Assembly: GCA_002698425.1 (NCBI GenBank)
Contig: NZXU01000090.1
Location: 30,622 to 94,621, forward strand
DNA length: 64,000 bases
DNA from: Ahrensia sp.
GTDB lineage: Bacteria; Pseudomonadota; Alphaproteobacteria; Rhizobiales; Rhizobiaceae
Direction: 5' to 3'
Shown here: positions 45,376 through 56,493 of the stretch, one piece after another
Position numbering within the stretch: position 1 is the stretch's first letter
How the letters are laid out: the number at the start of each line of letters is the position of its first letter
Notes under the pieces: model-generated
Databases searched by the model: none
Told to the model about the DNA's origin: nothing
The model's input: the letters and a program-made list of their open reading frames with translations, nothing else
Program-made: the position numbers and the translations under genes

Positions 45376-45485
45376 TCAGCCCTTGAACGGCTTCATGCCC
45401 TCGCGCGCCAGTTCGTCGGCGCGCTCGTTTTCGGGATGGCCCGCATGGCCCTTGACCCAGTGCCAGTGGATGTCGTGGCTGCGGG
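45376..45485. repeat. direct repeat copy 2 (rnhA 3' end)
   Basis: This is the intact copy of the 110-bp repeat also present at 44183-44292 in the same orientation, 1,193 bp away. Here it forms the real 3' end of rnhA. The two copies differ at four positions. Together they bracket the VPLPA-CTERM gene like attachment-site duplications. Confidence 0.88.
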
Positions 45486-45837
45486 TCAGCTCGTCGAGTT
45501 CCTGCCAGAGTTCGGCGTTCTTCACGGGCTTCTTCGCCGCCGTCTTCCAGCCATTGCGCTTCCAGCCATGGATCCAGCCGGAAATGCCGTCCTTCACATA
45601 GGAGGAATCGGTATAGAGTTCGACGCGGTGCGGACCGCCCTTCAGCGCTTCCAGCGCGCGGATGGCCGCCAGCAGTTCCATGCGGTTGTTGGTGGTCAGC
45701 GCCTCGCCGCCCTTCAGTTCCTTGTCGACGCCGTTCCAGCGCAGGATCGCGCCCCAGCCGCCCGGGCCCGGATTGCCCGAGCAGGCGCCGTCGGTGAAGA
45801 TCTCGATCGTCTTTGCCGCCACGGCCTTGCCCGCCAT
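45376..45837 (-). CDS. rnhA: ribonuclease HI
   Basis: A 153-residue RNase [20 protein letters not shown] with the first catalytic Asp16, the catalytic Glu in [12 protein letters not shown], Asp in LYTDSSYV, and the C-terminal [16 protein letters not shown] with the last Asp. It removes RNA from RNA-DNA hybrids. Its stop region is duplicated 1.2 kb downstream. The ATG overlaps the homoserine kinase stop by one base. Confidence 0.97.
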   Translation of the reverse strand: MAGKAVAAKTIEIFTDGACSGNPGPGGWGAILRWNGVDKELKGGEALTTNNRMELLAAIRALEALKGGPHRVELYTDSSYVKDGISGWIHGWKRNGWKTAAKKPVKNAELWQELDELTRSHDIHWHWVKGHAGHPENERADELAREGMKPFKG

Positions 45838-46796
45838 CAGAGCCCGTATTCCCGCGCCGATTTCACGCCCGTGTGGAAGCGCATCTTGGCGAGATATTCG
45901 AGCGGGTCCTTCTTGACCACGAGCGAGCCTTCGGGCGTCATCACCCAGTCGTAGAGCCGCGTCAGCATGAAGCGCAGCGCCGCGCCGGCGGAGAGGATCG
46001 GCAGAGCATCCGCCTCGGCCTGGCCGAGCGGCCGCACGGCATTGTAGCCTTTCAGCAGGGCGCGCGCCTTGGTCAGGTTGAAGGCGTGATCGCGCTCGAA
46101 GCACCAGGCGTTGAGGCAGACCGCGACGTCATAGGCGAAGGCATCGTTGCAGGCGAAATAGAAGTCGATGAAACCCGACAGTTCGTCGCCGAGAAAGAAG
46201 ACATTGTCGGGAAAGAGATCGGCGTGGATCACGCCCTGCGGCAGGTCGCGCGGCCAATCCTGCTCCAGCCGGGCCAGCAGCGCCTCGGTCTCGCCGACGA
46301 GGCCCGGATCGATCGTATCGGCGTGGTCCTTCGCCTTGTCCCAGAGCGGCCGCCAGTCGGCGAGCGTCAGCGAATTGCCGCGCGTCAGCGCGAAGCCCTC
46401 GCCCGCCAGATGCATCTCCGCCAGTCCGCGGCCGACCTCGGCGCAATGCACCGGCTGCGGCCGGCGCAGCCAGATGCCTTCCAGGAAGGTCACCATCGCG
46501 GCTGGACGTCCGCACAATTCGCCGAGGATCGCGCCGTCGCGGCGCTCCACCGGCAGCGGGCAGGAAATGCCATGCGTCGCCAGATGCTGCATGAGGCCGA
46601 GGAAGAAGGGCAGGTCGTCGCGGTTCACCCGCTTCTCGTACAGCGTCAGGATGAACTGGCCCGCCGTCGTGTGGACGAGGAAGTTGGAGTTTTCCACGCC
46701 CTCCGCGATGCCGCGGTAGGATTGCAGCTCGCCGACATCGTAATCGGCCAGAAAGGCGCCCAGGTCGCCCTCGTTGATATCGGTGTAGACCGCCAA
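45837..46796 (-). CDS. thrB: homoserine kinase, ThrB2 type
   Basis: A 319-residue kinase of the aminoglycoside-phosphotransferase fold, the ThrB form used by alphaproteobacteria and pseudomonads. It opens with the family sequence [20 protein letters not shown], has [15 protein letters not shown], and the catalytic loop [13 protein letters not shown]. It phosphorylates homoserine to feed threonine synthase. It lies between ispH (3 bp gap) and rnhA (1-base overlap). Confidence 0.96.
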   Translation of the reverse strand: MAVYTDINEGDLGAFLADYDVGELQSYRGIAEGVENSNFLVHTTAGQFILTLYEKRVNRDDLPFFLGLMQHLATHGISCPLPVERRDGAILGELCGRPAAMVTFLEGIWLRRPQPVHCAEVGRGLAEMHLAGEGFALTRGNSLTLADWRPLWDKAKDHADTIDPGLVGETEALLARLEQDWPRDLPQGVIHADLFPDNVFFLGDELSGFIDFYFACNDAFAYDVAVCLNAWCFERDHAFNLTKARALLKGYNAVRPLGQAEADALPILSAGAALRFMLTRLYDWVMTPEGSLVVKKDPLEYLAKMRFHTGVKSAREYGL

Positions 46797-46799
46797 GAC

Positions 46800-47810
46800 C
46801 TATCCGTCCGTGCCGTTGAGAAACGCCATGTCTGCGACGCCCAGTTCCGTGTCGCGCAGGTCGCGCATGACCGGGAAATTCTCCGTCTCCTCGACGGTCA
46901 GCGCGATGTCGACGGTCACGTCGAAACGTTCGCGGAAGGCGTCGATGATCTCCTGGACGACGATCTCCGGCGCCGACGCCCCGGCGGACAGGCCGACCGA
47001 GGAGACGCCCCGCATGCGCGCCCAGTCGATCTCGGAGGCCCGCTGCACCAGCACGGCGTCCGCCGCGCCATTGCGCTTCGCGACCTCGACGAGACGGCGC
47101 GAATTGGACGAGTTCGGCGCGCCGACGATCAGGAACATGCCGGTGCCAGGCGCGGCCTTCTTCACTGCCTCCTGGCGATTGGTGGTCGCATAACAGATCG
47201 ATTCCGACGAGGGCGGCGTCAGATCGGGGAAACGCTGTTCCAGCGCCGCGACGATATCGGCGGTGTCGTCGACCGACAGCGTGGTCTGCGTCACGTAGCC
47301 GAGATTGTTCTCGTCCGGCACGGCGAGGTCCGCCACCTGCCCGACGGTCTCGACCAGCGTCACCGCGCCCGGCTCCAGCTGGCCCATCGTGCCGACGACC
47401 TCCGGGTGGCCGGCATGGCCGATCAGCAGCACGTGGCGGCCGAGCCGCTGGTGGCGCATCGCCTGCTTGTGCACCTTGGAGACCAGCGGACAGGTTGCGT
47501 CGAGATAGAACATTTCCCGCGTCTCGGCGTCGGCCGGCACGGATTTCGGCACGCCATGCGCCGAGAAGACGACAGGCCGGCCGCGATGTTCGGCAGGGAT
47601 GTCGGACAATTCCTTGACGAAGACCGCGCCGCGCTCACGCAATCCGTCGACGACGAAGCGGTTGTGCACGATCTCGTGGCGGACATAGACCGGCGCGCCG
47701 TATTTCTTCAGCGCCAGAACGACGATCTGGATCGCACGGTCCACGCCCGCGCAAAAGCCGCGCGGCTCGCACAGGCGGATCGTCAGGGGCGGTTTGGCGG
47801 AGATGTTCAT
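46800..47810 (-). CDS. ispH: 4-hydroxy-3-methylbut-2-enyl diphosphate reductase
   Basis: A 336-residue Fe-S enzyme, last step of the MEP isoprenoid pathway. Cluster cysteines are Cys20 ([12 protein letters not shown]), [11 protein letters not shown] and [11 protein letters not shown]; the substrate-binding SSNS is in [11 protein letters not shown]. The start at 47810 is supported by family alignment; an ATG further upstream adds eight residues. Confidence 0.97.
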   Translation of the reverse strand: MNISAKPPLTIRLCEPRGFCAGVDRAIQIVVLALKKYGAPVYVRHEIVHNRFVVDGLRERGAVFVKELSDIPAEHRGRPVVFSAHGVPKSVPADAETREMFYLDATCPLVSKVHKQAMRHQRLGRHVLLIGHAGHPEVVGTMGQLEPGAVTLVETVGQVADLAVPDENNLGYVTQTTLSVDDTADIVAALEQRFPDLTPPSSESICYATTNRQEAVKKAAPGTGMFLIVGAPNSSNSRRLVEVAKRNGAADAVLVQRASEIDWARMRGVSSVGLSAGASAPEIVVQEIIDAFRERFDVTVDIALTVEETENFPVMRDLRDTELGVADMAFLNGTDG

Positions 47811-47841
47811 GGGGGTGATTAGGGAGCGCGGCACGGCGCTG

Positions 47842-48133
47842 TCAAGCGCCGTCGGTCGGCCATTGCATCCGCGTATGAACGATGGCGAGAATATCTATCT
47901 CGGTTTCACTGACGATCCGGTAGACCACGAAAAAAAGGCAATCGGCCGACAGACCATTCGCGGGTGTCAGCAAGCCTGCCCGGGCGTCCGGCGAGAGGAA
48001 GGGTTTCGAGAACGACGGTCGACTGGACGATTCGCACGACCGTGCGTTTCGCGGCCTCCGGATCCTCGTGCGCGATCCAGTCGTGGATCGCGTCGAGGTC
48101 TCCGAGCGCTTCCTCGGTGAAATTAAGGTTCAA
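47842..48133 (-). pseudogene. RelE/ParE-family toxin gene with a one-base frameshift
   Basis: The frame from the TTG at 48131-48133 encodes a ParE-like N-terminus (FTEEALGDLDAIHDWIAHED, then LAGRPGRLADTREW) but after a run of seven T (seven A at 47932-47938 on the plus strand) it shifts and stops at 47906. With six T the protein continues as [20 protein letters not shown] and [11 protein letters not shown] to a stop at 47842, the normal ParE C-terminus. So the gene is either inactivated, affected by a sequencing error, or expressed by slippage at the homopolymer. The TTG start overlaps the antitoxin gene by 11 bases, the usual TA arrangement. Confidence 0.8.
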
Positions 48134-48308
48134 GACCGAAACGCCGCATCACGTCATCGACGGAATATCGTTTCGGATTCTCCAACGAATGTTTCAGCGC
48201 ACGTTCTATCTTGCGCCGCACCCACATCTCGTAGGCGTGATCGGTATCCGCCTCATGCGCCGCTTCGGCAAAGCCGGCTGGCTTATCGGGATCGTCGGGT
48301 TCGCTCAT
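48123..48308 (-). CDS. antitoxin partner of the ParE-type toxin
   Basis: A 61-residue acidic protein: a charged N-terminus (MSEPDDPDKPAGFAEAAHEA) and a helical YEMWVRRKIERALKHSLENP, resembling the short antitoxins found beside ParE toxins in alphaproteobacteria. It precedes and overlaps the toxin gene by 11 bases. With the toxin frameshifted, it may now be a remnant. The precise antitoxin family is not certain. Confidence 0.7.
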   Translation of the reverse strand: MSEPDDPDKPAGFAEAAHEADTDHAYEMWVRRKIERALKHSLENPKRYSVDDVMRRFGLEP

Positions 48309-48325
48309 CGGTTGAATCTAGCAGC

Positions 48326-49093
48326 TTATGGCCGGTTTCGCCACCTGCGCCACAGGAATACGCCCGAGACCGCCGCCAGCGCCAGCGCCAGGCCGTACCA
48401 TGTCACCACATATTGCAGGTGATTGTTGGGAAGGTCGATATTGGTGACGCCGCCGATGGGGAGTTTCGCCGGATCGGCATAGGGGCCGGCATCGACAAAG
48501 AGCGGTACGACCGTCTCGCCGCCGACGCCCGCAGCGGCGGTCATGGCCGCGAGATCCTTCCAGTAATATTCGTTCTTCGCCGGTTCATTTTCCGGCACGA
48601 GGAAGCCCGGCTTGGCGTCGAGCGGCAGGCGCGCCAGCCCGGTGATCGCCTGTTCGCCTTCCGGCAGGCTCTCCGGCCGGGTCTTCGGATCGGCCCGGTC
48701 ATAGGGCACGAAACCGCGATTGACGAAGAGGACGCGGCCGTCCTCGAGGCGCAGCGGCTGGTAGATATTCCAGCCGGACGCGCCCTTCCAGGTCGACAGC
48801 ACATGCTGCTCCGTGCCGGGGAGAAACCTGCCGGATAATTCGACGGGCAGATATTCGATGTCCTCGCCGCCGCGCATCCGCGACAGCGCTTCGTCGAGCG
48901 GCACGGGCGCGGCGTGAATGCGCGCATCGATGGTCGCCAGAAGGTCCTCTTTCCAGGCGAGACGGCGCAATTGCCAGTTGCCTAGCGAAACGAGGATCGC
49001 GAGCGCAACCAGCGTCGACACGAGCAGCACCCAGGGAAAGCCCCTCGCCTTGCCGTCCCGTTGATCGTCCGTCTGTCCCGCAGCCAAATTCAT
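48326..49093 (-). CDS. SURF1-family cytochrome oxidase assembly protein
   Basis: A 255-residue inner-membrane protein with a helix at each end (VLLVSTLVALAILVSLGNWQ near residue 22; VVTWYGLALALAAVSGVFLW near the C-terminus), the SURF1 layout. LGNWQLRRLAWKEDL and RVLFVNRGFVP are characteristic. It helps insert heme a into CtaD. It follows ctaE by 65 bp in the oxidase operon. Confidence 0.95.
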   Translation of the reverse strand: MNLAAGQTDDQRDGKARGFPWVLLVSTLVALAILVSLGNWQLRRLAWKEDLLATIDARIHAAPVPLDEALSRMRGGEDIEYLPVELSGRFLPGTEQHVLSTWKGASGWNIYQPLRLEDGRVLFVNRGFVPYDRADPKTRPESLPEGEQAITGLARLPLDAKPGFLVPENEPAKNEYYWKDLAAMTAAAGVGGETVVPLFVDAGPYADPAKLPIGGVTNIDLPNNHLQYVVTWYGLALALAAVSGVFLWRRWRNRP

Positions 49094-49158
49094 CTCCTGA
49101 AAAGCGAAGGGGCGATCAAGCGACCGCCCCCTCCGAAAATCCTGATCCCTTGCGATCG

Positions 49159-50034
49159 CTAGTGCGCGATCGGCGCGCCCCAGGAACCCCAGACATAGAT
49201 GACGAAGAACAGGAACAGCCACACGACGTCGACGAAGTGCCAGTACCAGGCCGCCGCCTCGAAGCCGAAATGCTGTTTCGGCGTGAAGTCGCCGGCCAGC
49301 GCCCGGAAGAAGCAGACCAGAAGGAAGATCGTGCCGACCAGAACGTGGAAGCCATGGAAGCCGGTCGCCATGAAGAAGGTCGCGCCGTAGAGCGAGCCGG
49401 AGAAGGAATAGGGCGCATGCGCGTATTCGTAGGCCTGCACCGACGAGAACAGGACGCCGAGCACGATCGTCAGCGCCAGGCCCCATTTCAGGCCGGAGCG
49501 GTCATTGTGCAGCAGCGCGTGGTGCGCCCAGGTGACCGTGGTGCCCGAGAGCAGCAGGATAACCGTGTTGTAGAGCGGCAGGTGCAGCGGATCGAGCACT
49601 TCCATGCCCGCCGGCGGCCATGTTCCGCCGGTATAGGCGAGACGGCTGACCTGGTTCGCCTCGTCGTAGAACAGGCTGGCGTCGAACACCGCCCAGAACC
49701 ATGCGACGAAGAACATCACCTCCGAGGCGATGAACATGATCATGCCGTAGCGCAGATGGATGGAGACGACCGGGGTGTGATGGCCCTGATGCGCTTCCTT
49801 GATCGTGTCGCCCCACCAGCCGAACATCGTGTAGAGAACGATCAGCAGGCCGATAAAGAAGGTCCACGGGTTGGACAGCGGAATGCCGAGCAGCGCGAAC
49901 TCGTTGCCTTGGCCGGCCTGCATCCAGCCGATGGCGCCGATCGCCATGACGAGCGCGCCGATCGAGCCGAAGAGCGGCCACGGGCTCGGATCGATGATAT
50001 GGTAATCATGATGTTTGGTGTGTGCGTCGGCCAT
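49159..50034 (-). CDS. ctaE: cytochrome c oxidase subunit III
   Basis: A 291-residue protein with seven helices. Family marks include HHDYHIIDPSPWPLFGSIGA at the start, EVMFFVAWFWAVFDASL in the middle and GFHGFHVLVGTIFL, HFVDVVWLFLFFVIYVWG at the end. It is the third subunit of the aa3-type oxidase. Located downstream of ctaG in the same direction. Confidence 0.98.
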   Translation of the reverse strand: MADAHTKHHDYHIIDPSPWPLFGSIGALVMAIGAIGWMQAGQGNEFALLGIPLSNPWTFFIGLLIVLYTMFGWWGDTIKEAHQGHHTPVVSIHLRYGMIMFIASEVMFFVAWFWAVFDASLFYDEANQVSRLAYTGGTWPPAGMEVLDPLHLPLYNTVILLLSGTTVTWAHHALLHNDRSGLKWGLALTIVLGVLFSSVQAYEYAHAPYSFSGSLYGATFFMATGFHGFHVLVGTIFLLVCFFRALAGDFTPKQHFGFEAAAWYWHFVDVVWLFLFFVIYVWGSWGAPIAH

Positions 50035-50048
50035 ATGGCTATCCCCGA

Positions 50049-50654
50049 TTACTGTATGGTTCGCGTGACGTCCGCGTTGACGTCTGATTGCGCAACGGGC
50101 TTCGGTTCGTCAACTGGAAAGAAGGTGTAGGAAAGCGTCAGCGTGTCGATGTCCTTCAGTTCCTCGGATTTCACGATATCCGGGTCGATGAAGAAGACAA
50201 TCGGCATGTCGGCGGTTTCACCGGGCTGCAGCGTCTGTTCGGTGAAGCAGAAGCATTCGACCTTGTTGAAATAGGCGCCCGCCGATTGCGGCGTGACGTT
50301 GAAGGTCGCGGTGCCGGTAACGTCGCGCGAGGAGTTGTTGTGCGCCGTATAACCGACCTGCATCGTCTCGCCGATGCGAAGCTCGACCTGGCGCTGATTC
50401 GGACGGAAATCCCAGTTCACGCCGGGCGATACATTGGCGTCGAACCGCACCTTGATCGTCTGGTCGAGAACCTGGATGCCGGCCGACTGCGCCCGCTGGG
50501 TGGTCCCGCCATAGCCGGTCACCTGGCAGAAGATCCGGTAAAGCGGCACAGAGGCATAGGCCATGCCGACCATGCCGAAGACGATGCCGAGACCGATCGC
50601 GGCGATCAGCCCGTTGCGCCTGTTTCCCTTCGCATTTGCCGTCTGTTCCGTCAT
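50049..50654 (-). CDS. ctaG: cytochrome c oxidase assembly protein CtaG/Cox11
   Basis: A 201-residue membrane-anchored copper chaperone that delivers Cu to CuB. One helix (LIAAIGLGIVFGMVGMAYAS) then SVPLYRIFCQVTGYGGTT; the copper-binding CFCF motif is present in KVECFCFTEQ. It is preceded by the small coxF-like gene. Confidence 0.97.
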   Translation of the reverse strand: MTEQTANAKGNRRNGLIAAIGLGIVFGMVGMAYASVPLYRIFCQVTGYGGTTQRAQSAGIQVLDQTIKVRFDANVSPGVNWDFRPNQRQVELRIGETMQVGYTAHNNSSRDVTGTATFNVTPQSAGAYFNKVECFCFTEQTLQPGETADMPIVFFIDPDIVKSEELKDIDTLTLSYTFFPVDEPKPVAQSDVNADVTRTIQ

Positions 50655-50661
50655 CCGGTCC

Positions 50662-50826
50662 TCACAGCGAACGATTGAAGAGAGAAGCGCCCATCTTGGC
50701 CCAGGAGCCGACATAGACGATGATGACGAAGGCGGCGAGCACCAGCCCGAGCGCGATGGAGCGGCGGCGTTGCGCCTTCTTCTGGGCGTCGGTCATGGCG
50801 ACCGTTTCCGGCTTGTTGTCTGCCAT
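50662..50826 (-). CDS. CoxF-like small membrane protein
   Basis: A 54-residue protein with a basic N-terminus and one helix (SIALGLVLAAFVIIVYVGSW). Small single-helix proteins of this kind sit between ctaB and ctaG in most alphaproteobacterial oxidase operons (CoxF). It ends 7 bp before ctaG. The long open frame running upstream is a shadow of ctaB. Confidence 0.85.
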   Translation of the reverse strand: MADNKPETVAMTDAQKKAQRRRSIALGLVLAAFVIIVYVGSWAKMGASLFNRSL

Positions 50827-50831
50827 CGCGA

Positions 50832-51761
50832 TCACCCCGCCAGAACCTTCATGACGAGCGCCTCGGCCAGCATGACCGAAAACAGCGCCGCGAGATAGGC
50901 GAGCGAGAAGCCGAACAGCTTCTTGGCCGGCGCCATGGTCGCGTCGCCGTCGGGCATGCGCCAGACCGCGAAGGCGTGGCGCAGGAAATTGAGGCCGAGC
51001 AGGATGGAGACCGCGCCATAGGCCGGGCCGGCGAGACCGAGCGGCCAGGGCGACACCGCAACCGCGGTCAGCACCAGCGAATAGGCGACGATCTGCAGCT
51101 TGGTGTGACGCTCGCCGGCGACATTGGGGAGCATCGGCACCTTGGCCATGTCGTAGTCGCGCAGCTTGAACAGCGCCAGCGCCCAGAAATGCGGCGGCGT
51201 CCACAGAAAGATGATCAGGAACAGCACGACGCTTTCCAAGCTGATGCCGCCGGTGACGGCCGCCCAGCCGATCATCGGCGGGAAAGCGCCGGCCGCGCCG
51301 CCGATGACGATGTTCTGCGGCGTCGAGCGCTTCAGCCACATCGTGTAGATGACGGCATAGAAGAAGATCGTGAAGGCGAGCAGGCCGCCGGCGACCCAAT
51401 TGGTCAGCGTTCCGAGCGTCATCACCGCGAAGACCGACAGGATCAGGCCGAAAGTCAGGGCCTCGCCCCGCGCGATCCGGCCGGCCGGAATCGGGCGCTT
51501 GGCGGTGCGCGTCATCACCGCGTCGATATCGGCGTCGTACCACATGTTGAGCGCGCCCGAGGCGCCGCCGCCGACCGCGATCGCCAGGATGGCGATCATC
51601 GCGATAAAGGGATTGATCGAGCCGGGCGCCAGCAGCATGCCGACAAAGGCCGTGAAGACGACCAGCGACATGACGCGCGGCTTCAAAAGCGCGAAATAAT
51701 CCCCGGGCATTGCCTCGGAGATGCGTGTTTCGGTGCTCTCGATGTTTTCGACTAACGCCAT
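50832..51761 (-). CDS. ctaB: protoheme IX farnesyltransferase
   Basis: A 309-residue UbiA-family prenyltransferase with nine helices that makes heme O from heme B. The allylic-diphosphate site is [21 protein letters not shown] and the second Asp-rich region lies in [13 protein letters not shown]. Gene order ctaD-ctaB-coxF-ctaG confirms the role. Confidence 0.97.
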   Translation of the reverse strand: MALVENIESTETRISEAMPGDYFALLKPRVMSLVVFTAFVGMLLAPGSINPFIAMIAILAIAVGGGASGALNMWYDADIDAVMTRTAKRPIPAGRIARGEALTFGLILSVFAVMTLGTLTNWVAGGLLAFTIFFYAVIYTMWLKRSTPQNIVIGGAAGAFPPMIGWAAVTGGISLESVVLFLIIFLWTPPHFWALALFKLRDYDMAKVPMLPNVAGERHTKLQIVAYSLVLTAVAVSPWPLGLAGPAYGAVSILLGLNFLRHAFAVWRMPDGDATMAPAKKLFGFSLAYLAALFSVMLAEALVMKVLAG

Positions 51762-51878
51762 TCTGCCTTGTCCGGTCCCGTCGGGTTTTTCACCCTTGTT
51801 TTAGCCGCAGGGGACTTCTTTGCGCGGCTGCCCGGAGCGATGCGCCGGGCAGCCTGTTTCTCGTTTCGGGTCGCCCGC

Positions 51879-54453
<2,575 letters not shown>

Positions 54454-54846
54454 GATTGTCACTCCCAATCACTAGCGGCCGGGGTCGCATGGCCGCATCG
54501 GGCCGAAGCCCGTCATTGACCTGTATCAAACACAGACCGCTTTTACGCGCAACTGAAACGCAAGTCGAAGCCATGCGTCATTTTTGCGCGCGAAGGGTCT
54601 TGTCACGCCGCGCTTATTGGCGAAACCGGCGCATTTGCCAAGCCGTCAGCGCGACAAAAAAACGCGCATGCCATGATTTCGACCAGAAACCATGTGTGAA
54701 GGTCGGCCAATGGCTGGTTTCCCTTTCCTCGCGGGCTGCGATAATAGGGCTAACGATTCGATCCGCGGGGAGGAGAATTCTCTTGCGGAGCGCAATCCGA
54801 AGCCCTGGATGATCTCACGCAACGATCCGCCAACCACGGACCGCAC
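54454..54846. promoter_or_regulatory. 393-bp divergent intergenic region between ctaC and ialB
   Basis: This gap should contain the promoters of both the oxidase operon (minus) and ialB (plus). I see A-rich and T-rich patches (for example at 54650-54660) but no operator, riboswitch or reliable -35/-10 pair. No gene is seen. Confidence 0.5.
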
Positions 54847-55455
54847 ATGAACGACGACTTCTCCATATTCAATGCCCCGCGGCCCTCGCAGATCGGCGGA
54901 CGTCCCGGCCTCCGTACCGTGCGCGCGGCGATTCTCGCCGCGGCAACCGTTCTCGCCGGCGGTCTCCTTTCCTCCGCCGCGCTCGCCCAGTCCACCGCGC
55001 CGGGCTCGACCAGCACGTCGATGCAGCCCTCGAGCGTCAGGGCCAATTACGGGGCATGGTCGATTGTCTGCGACCAGCCGCCCGGCGCCTCGTCCGAGCA
55101 ATGCGTGCTCATGCAGAATGTGGTCGCCGCCGACCGCGAGGAGTTCGGCCTGTCCGTCGTCGTGCTGAAGACCGCCGACAAGAAAGCGCAGATCCTGCGC
55201 GTCCTCGCGCCCCTCGGCGTGCTGCTTCCCAACGGTCTCGGCCTCAATATCGACGGCACGGATATCGGCCGCGCCTATTTCGTGCGCTGCTTCACCGATG
55301 GCTGCTATGCCGAGGTGATCCTCGAGGATTCGCTGATCAAGGCGCTGGAAGAGGGCCAGAGCGCCACTTTCTATGTCTTCCAGACCCCCGAGGAAGGCAT
55401 CGGCATCCCGGTCGACCTCTCCGGCTTCACCGACGGCTACAAGGCGCTGCCATAG
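54847..55455 (+). CDS. invasion-associated locus B (IalB) family protein
   Basis: A 202-residue exported protein: a long basic N-region, a hydrophobic signal (AAILAAATVLAGGLLSSAAL) and an IalB domain with YGAWSIVCDQPPG, CVLMQNVV, IGRAYFVRCFTDGCYAEVIL. The family is named for a Bartonella erythrocyte-invasion gene but is widespread in non-pathogenic Hyphomicrobiales. Its last codons are duplicated at 56360-56380, so the current 3' end was rebuilt by an insertion. Confidence 0.92.
   Translation: MNDDFSIFNAPRPSQIGGRPGLRTVRAAILAAATVLAGGLLSSAALAQSTAPGSTSTSMQPSSVRANYGAWSIVCDQPPGASSEQCVLMQNVVAADREEFGLSVVVLKTADKKAQILRVLAPLGVLLPNGLGLNIDGTDIGRAYFVRCFTDGCYAEVILEDSLIKALEEGQSATFYVFQTPEEGIGIPVDLSGFTDGYKALP
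55431..55451. repeat. 21-bp direct repeat, left copy (ialB 3' end)
   Basis: CGACGGCTACAAGGCGCTGC plus a final C forms a 21-bp perfect repeat shared with 56360-56380. Here it encodes the final DGYKALP of ialB, followed by a TAG stop. The copies are 929 bp apart, start to start, and bracket the amidase gene. Confidence 0.9.
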
Positions 55456-55466
55456 CTACGGGCTCG

Positions 55467-56243
55467 CTAGGATGTAAGCGCGCCCGTGAAGTCAGCATAT
55501 GCCTTTACGATGGCCTGAGCGTATTCCTCTTTACGTTCGTGACCCATCTTCGCGTCAGCAGGATGATTTCCGAAGAACGGTTCGACCAAAGCGCTATTCG
55601 AAAGATGCTTGGTGCTTGAGTGCCCGTTCTGCCCACTCTTCAGTAACCAGACTTTTTTCTCCTGCGACACGGGCCTGTCGAAAACAGCACTTATTTCTTT
55701 CTGCAGTTGCAGCGCCCATGAACGGGAATCATTGCGCGCGAACAAAGTAACCGTATAGGGATCATCGACATTGCCGCCATTGTAATGCAACTCAACGGTG
55801 CAACGCGGCTTCCAAGGCATTACTCGCTTCTTATACGTTGTATTAATCAGGCACTTGTCTCCCCAGGCCCGACTGAACACCTTGCTACGTATTCCCTTAC
55901 TCTCGCAGATGGAAACGATGCGCTCTGCAATTGGGGTATTGTATGCCGCCTCACAATTCTCAATAGGGGCAATCCCGCACGCCCCCTCCTTGAAGAGGCA
56001 ATGTCCAACGACGACTGCCAAGCCATCGCCACTCCCAACAGCCATCGCTTCTACATCAGCCTTTTCAGCAAGCTCCTCACTTTGTCCAGCCTCCAAGAAA
56101 CCAAGCTCTTCCCGAATAGACTCAATATACAACTCCTGCTCTTCGATACTCGGATAAAATTCTCCTGCCTTCGCCTGACGCAACGCGCTCAAGTGATCTT
56201 TAGCCGCATTTAGTTCTTCAATAAGATCTTTTTCCTCATTCAT
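55467..56243 (-). CDS. N-acetylmuramoyl-L-alanine amidase-like protein (Amidase_3) without signal peptide
   Basis: A 258-residue protein. Residues 1-70 are charged and helical, probably a coiled coil (NEEKDLIEELNAAKDHLSAL). The rest matches zinc amidases of the Amidase_3 fold: VVVGHC (first His), a Glu in IENCEAAYN, VELHYNGG (second His) and LVEPFFGNHPADA (catalytic Glu). No signal peptide is seen, as in phage endolysins and secreted effectors. The ATG at 56243 is preferred (AGGGAG upstream). The region is visibly A+T-richer than its neighbours and is bracketed by duplicated ialB ends. Confidence 0.75.
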   Translation of the reverse strand: MNEEKDLIEELNAAKDHLSALRQAKAGEFYPSIEEQELYIESIREELGFLEAGQSEELAEKADVEAMAVGSGDGLAVVVGHCLFKEGACGIAPIENCEAAYNTPIAERIVSICESKGIRSKVFSRAWGDKCLINTTYKKRVMPWKPRCTVELHYNGGNVDDPYTVTLFARNDSRSWALQLQKEISAVFDRPVSQEKKVWLLKSGQNGHSSTKHLSNSALVEPFFGNHPADAKMGHERKEEYAQAIVKAYADFTGALTS

Positions 56244-56359
56244 CACGCTCTCCCTTAGTATTATATAACCATACTAGCACATTTATTGAGAAACGAAATA
56301 TAAACTATTGCCATTATCATGCCGCGTGCATTTCCGGATTGCTGCACAGCGTTCGAAGT

Positions 56360-56380
56360 CGACGGCTACAAGGCGCTGCC
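56360..56380. repeat. 21-bp direct repeat, right copy (original ialB 3' end)
   Basis: Perfect copy of 55431-55451, followed by CTGA, so in the original gene it would have read KALP-stop (TGA). The bases just upstream (GTTCGAAGT) do not match ialB. It is the scar at the right end of the amidase islet. Confidence 0.88.
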
Positions 56381-56493
56381 CTGAACCGGGCTTGCGCAAT
56401 CGCCAAAAAATACAGGCTGAAACCGATTGTCCTTTACGGGACGGCACCATATGGTCCTGCCGATTTTGCATCGATGAACCGGGAGGATATCGA

